Below, in pieces: positions 8,773-11,824 of a stretch of 11,824 bases of DNA. A program made the translations under genes and the position numbers. The first letter of the stretch is position 1, and every line of letters starts with the position of its first letter. The notes beneath the pieces are model-generated. The model searched no databases, was not told the DNA's origin, and saw only the letters and a program-made list of their open reading frames with translations. The DNA is taken from assembly GCA_027575765.1 (NCBI GenBank), contig JANBPT010001246.1:1-11824 (forward strand), read 5' to 3'. Source of the stretch: Tieghemiomyces parasiticus (lineage: Eukaryota > Kickxellomycota > Dimargaritomycetes > Dimargaritales > Dimargaritaceae).

Positions 8773-9963
8773 TCAGCCCAAATTTTTACGAGCGAGAAAC
8801 GAGACGACATGACGCCCGTCTTCGATGCATTCGACTCGGTCATCCAATACCTCGTAGCCAGTACCGGGACCAAACCACCCTGCCAGTTCGCCCGGGCCCA
8901 AGCGATGTAGGAAGCCGTGCGGGTGTTCGTCGGGAAATTCGGGTAGGTCGACAAAGGTACTGTACAAGAGAAACCCGCCGGGTGCGATCCATTGACTAAT
9001 CTGCCCTGTAGTGAAGAGACCACGGTTAAGGAAGCGGACGCCCAGTACCAGGTCAAATTGGAACGAAAGGTCGCGCGGCGGATCGATGCTGGGCGTGTCC
9101 CGGGTGCGCCGGTCGGACGTGGTAAAGAGGGGCGGTCCGCCGGTGATGATCGACGGTGGGGGGTTCCCCAGGACGGGGTCAGCCAGGTCGGACTTGAGGT
9201 AAAACAGGCCATCACTGTGGAACTTTCCGTGGCCTACCACCACATGAGAGCCCACCCCAAGTTGGTCCGCGAGGAGCCTGGTACGACGTAAGGCACCTCG
9301 GACAGAATCGAGGCCCAGACCTTTCCAAACGACCGACGATCGCCCCTGGCCCGTGGCCAGTTCTCGTAACGATCGCGAACACAACCAGGCGAGATCGCGG
9401 CCACTACCGCAACCCAAGTCCAAGACAGTACGCGACGTCGCGTCCGTTAGGGACGGCCCTTGCAGCGCCATCTCGATATCCGTGATGTGGCGGGCCAGGG
9501 GCGGACAAGGGTCAAACACAACGTGGGACGCAGTGGGGCCTCCTTCAGATCCGCAGCTGCCCAGAACTCCAAGCCGAGCCGCCTCAGCCCAGCCCGGGTC
9601 GGGGTCGACCGGCGCGGACGGTTCCCTGTCCGCCCAGGAATCCTTCACCGGAACGATATGCTCGACGGCCCAGCCCTTGGCAGCGAGCATGTGGGCGTCC
9701 TGGTCCCAGGGCCTGTCCGTAGAGTGGCCGTATGGCACCAGGATATCCAGCGGCTGGTGTTTGGCCGGGAGTTGGCAATACCGGCAGTCATTAAAAGTTG
9801 GCTCAAAGAAATTGGCAGAGGGTGTGAGGTGCCGGGCAGCGAAGTCCCGCGCGGGTCGAAAGTCCAGGATGCGGCGATGCCGTAGGCCTCCGGCGGGGCG
9901 GTAGACGCGGTGGATGAACTCGGTGAGGCTGGTAACGGCGCAGGCCGGACGCGAGGAAGCCAT
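8773..9963 (-). CDS. Rhodanese-like domain fused to SAM-dependent methyltransferase
   Basis: A 396-residue protein from ATG 9963; an in-frame ATG at 10101 would give 442. Positions below use the longer form. Residues 77-98 (RRILDFRPARDFAARHL and following) match the rhodanese opening, and 117-150 match its LDILV strand and MLAAKGW..EHIV end. The active-site loop reads VPYGHST, so the catalytic cysteine is missing. A linker follows, then PCPPLARHI (199-206), methyltransferase motif I VLDLGCGSGRD (226-236), a likely ribose-binding Asp at 265, FDLVLGVRFLNRG as motif IV, and GGFLLYSTF. This is a class I Rossmann methyltransferase; substrate unknown. The start at 9963 (codon 47) is preferred because third-position G/C, counted by hand, is 24 of 46 codons upstream and 27 of 33 just downstream, and the rhodanese fold begins soon after. 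The 46-residue Arg-rich extension could still be a targeting peptide. The gene is convergent with the isomerase gene. Confidence 0.88.
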   Translation of the reverse strand: MASSRPACAVTSLTEFIHRVYRPAGGLRHRRILDFRPARDFAARHLTPSANFFEPTFNDCRYCQLPAKHQPLDILVPYGHSTDRPWDQDAHMLAAKGWAVEHIVPVKDSWADREPSAPVDPDPGWAEAARLGVLGSCGSEGGPTASHVVFDPCPPLARHITDIEMALQGPSLTDATSRTVLDLGCGSGRDLAWLCSRSLRELATGQGRSSVVWKGLGLDSVRGALRRTRLLADQLGVGSHVVVGHGKFHSDGLFYLKSDLADPVLGNPPPSIITGGPPLFTTSDRRTRDTPSIDPPRDLSFQFDLVLGVRFLNRGLFTTGQISQWIAPGGFLLYSTFVDLPEFPDEHPHGFLHRLGPGELAGWFGPGTGYEVLDDRVECIEDGRHVVSFLARKNLG

Positions 9964-10101
9964 GCGTGTGGCTAAGTAGGATCCGCGCAATTTCACTATT
10001 CGCCTAGGACTATACAATAGGAAGGGAAGGAGAAGTTCACATGCAGTCAGGTGGTCGGGAATGAGAGAGGGCATGTGGATTCTCTCTCGACCGAGTTGCA
10101 T
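9964..10101 (-). promoter_or_regulatory. Probable 5' leader (alternative N-terminal extension) of the methyltransferase gene
   Basis: Read on the minus strand, this contains in-frame ATGs at 10101 and 10074, and an out-of-frame ATGTGA start-stop at 10042-10037. It also has a C/T-rich block (CTTCTCCTTCCCTTCC, about 10020-10035) like the leaders of the other genes. Codon use differs from the coding body. I favour leader over coding sequence, without certainty. Confidence 0.4.
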
Positions 10102-11418
10102 CCCTGTTAGTTGTCGGTGGTAGGCGGCGCGGTGACAACTGTACTGTTGTATGAACCACTGCTGCGCTGAAGAGCACTGCCGTCTATACTTGCCTCATAT
10201 TCCCACCCCCCTGGCTTCTCGTCGCTTTTACCGTGGCATGCTGGGTAATTTTGTCGTTAGTGTTGTTGTTGCCAAGGGCGTCTTAGTCTTTAAACTGCCC
10301 CCAGTGGTAGATAAGGTGACCAGAACGGACAGTGTGGCTAGCACGGGGGGTAGAATACGGGTACGAATAGTCAACCTCTAATCCTAGGTATTGATTGGCG
10401 TGGCATACTAGAGCCTTGGGCACGGTCGATATTACCGACCAGAAACATCTCGTTCATGTGGTGTGTGGGGGGGGGGATTACAGTCCGAAGGAGGACTCGC
10501 CGCATGGACCCAAAGCACAATTGGTGCTGCTCGCACGTAGCCAGCTGGAGCCCTGGGTACCTGAACGGGTATACCCCAGTGGCAATCACTGCCCACAGCT
10601 GTAGCTCCAGAACGATCATTGTAGCCAACACGTGCCAGAGGCAGAGGGAGGTGGCGTCCGTAGGCTTAGCCATGGATAGCCCTCCTTAATATACCGCATT
10701 ATTACAGGCCTGCTTCTCATCCATTATCTAGTTTAGATATTGAATAGTCCTACTGTTTAGCGTTGCCATAGAGGGTCGACTGCCTGCACCACCGTACCCG
10801 CTACCTGACTAGCTGCCCACTCTGCCTTTGTTCTCCCCGGGCGACCATACCTTGTGCATCCTGTGCAGCAGGGGCAGTCGCCTCCACCAACTAATCTAAC
10901 CCCTGAGCCCCGTATCGAGGTGCGCGATATTAAGCCGCGCCGCGTTGAGCCCCTCTCCTATTTCACCTTAACCACCTACCTTGCTGCAGCAAGTGAACCC
11001 CAGCCATTAACCAATTGGCAGCAGAGAAGCAGAAGGGGGATCTTCCGTCAACAACGGCGGGCGAGAGTCACGTGGTATGAAGGGTTAGGTGGCGTCCCCC
11101 CAGCTAACCTCAGGACATGGACATGGTGTGCAGCTCTCGCAATGCGACCACCACAGGCCCTGCCGGCTGACTGGCGAGGCTCATTCAGAGCTATCCGCCC
11201 GCTCGGGTGTTTACCTGCCATGGCTAGTTATGGATAGCCACCCTTCGTATATGTCCGCCCTACCTTCAGCCGAAGAAGGGGCAGCGGATCCCTACCCTTG
11301 TGACCCCTCCGCCGTCCTTGGCTGGTTGGACGTTTGAACCTTCGCTTGCCTCCGTACCTACCACAGACGTCTTCATTGGCCTCAATCCACCTTGCTTGCG
11401 TACAGGCTGCTGCCGATG
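10102..11418. other. Right flank, no supportable gene
   Basis: Open frames here are short or lack an ATG. One + strand frame, 10854-11237, begins with GTG and has no in-frame ATG. A run of ten G lies at 10467-10476. No tRNA, repeat array or transposon signature is seen. Confidence 0.45.
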
Positions 11419-11824
11419 TATTGACCACATCCCGTCGCTTTACTTTGTAGCCATCCTCGCCGGTCGCCAGCCCGAAACCTATTCCACATCTCGCCGCTGC
11501 CAGCTAAGGCGTCGCTCGTGATCCCGACCCAATCTTGCCACTTCCCCTCGTAGCCCGGCTATTGGCGGGTGACTCGCCCGTGGCCAGCCCGCCTGCCTCC
11601 CCCTCAGGCCGCTGTGACCTTCGTCGGTTTAATTCCCCTAGCAACTTTCTGGTACGCTGCAGCGCGCACAGCGGAGTCTTAAACCTGCCCGTCGTGACGC
11701 CTACTCCGCTTCCTTGCTGCTACCATTGCTTACTTTGTTGATCCCCGCCTCCCCTCGCCTTATCTCGTTCTACAGCATCCCCCCCCCGCGCCCGGTGTCT
11801 CTCACGCGGTCCGGCGTAGGTGGA
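11419..11824 (+). promoter_or_regulatory. Possible leader of a gene beyond the right edge
   Basis: A pyrimidine-rich stretch with no ATG on the + strand for 406 bases, up to the window edge. It resembles the leader before the isomerase gene. TATCTCGTTCTACAG near 11761-11775 could also be the end of a leader intron. A C9 run is at 11779-11787. No clear TATA box is present, so this is an inference from composition. Confidence 0.3.

Noticed and set aside
10911..10949. A peptide resembling the start of RNA polymerase subunit Rpb3 (RIEVRDIKPRRVE) in the 10854-11237 frame
   Set aside because: The frame has no ATG, and the expected following block (NSLRR and beyond) is absent in every frame up to the window end. 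An intron would need to exceed 870 bases. Probably coincidence.
10664..11245. Shared ATGGATAGCC words and GGTGGCGTCC words around 10650-10690 and 11085-11240, suggesting a local duplication
   Set aside because: The shared words are short, differ in order and spacing, and the sequences between them do not align.
11310..11350. tRNA B-box-like sequence on the minus strand (GGTTCAAAC)
   Set aside because: The bases flanking the putative T-loop do not pair as a T-stem, and no D-arm or acceptor stem is found. Similar near matches at about 300-316 and 11627-11640 fail the same way.

Overview
The window looks like nuclear DNA from a fungus. The four recognisable genes are single uninterrupted frames with G/C-ending codon preference. 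Their starts follow pyrimidine-rich, ATG-poor leaders, some with TATA boxes, and one gene ends with an AATAAA signal. No operons or Shine-Dalgarno spacing are seen, and one product is a secreted Cys-rich protein with a GPI-type tail. An early-diverging fungal lineage is possible, but that is a guess.

Layout, left to right: (1) about 1 kb with no supportable gene, ending in a TATA box. (2) A + strand gene (1182-1820) for a small secreted, cysteine-rich, probably GPI-anchored protein. (3) About 0.9 kb of non-coding DNA. (4) A + strand WD40 gene (2740-4266, conserved core from 3046), orthologous to DCAF7/WDR68/TTG1/yeast YPL247C. (5) About 2.8 kb between coding regions, the last 870 bases of which (6254-7123) lack any ATG and carry two TATA-like boxes. 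(6) A + strand gene (7124-8026) for a KpsF/GutQ/KdsD-type SIS-domain sugar-phosphate isomerase without CBS domains. (7) A convergent spacer. (8) A - strand gene (8773-9963, possibly to 10101) for a degenerate rhodanese domain fused to a SAM-dependent methyltransferase. (9) A right-hand flank of about 1.9 kb with no supportable gene. Its last 400 bases resemble the ATG-free leader of the isomerase gene and may serve a + strand gene starting beyond the window.

The genes do not form an obvious pathway: one cell-surface protein, one kinase/ubiquitin-ligase scaffold, one sugar-phosphate enzyme and one methyltransferase. No tRNA, rRNA, CRISPR array or convincing mobile element was found. The most interesting signals are the long ATG-free leader, full conservation of the KdsD catalytic residues in a probable fungal protein, and the rhodanese-methyltransferase fusion that has lost the rhodanese cysteine.
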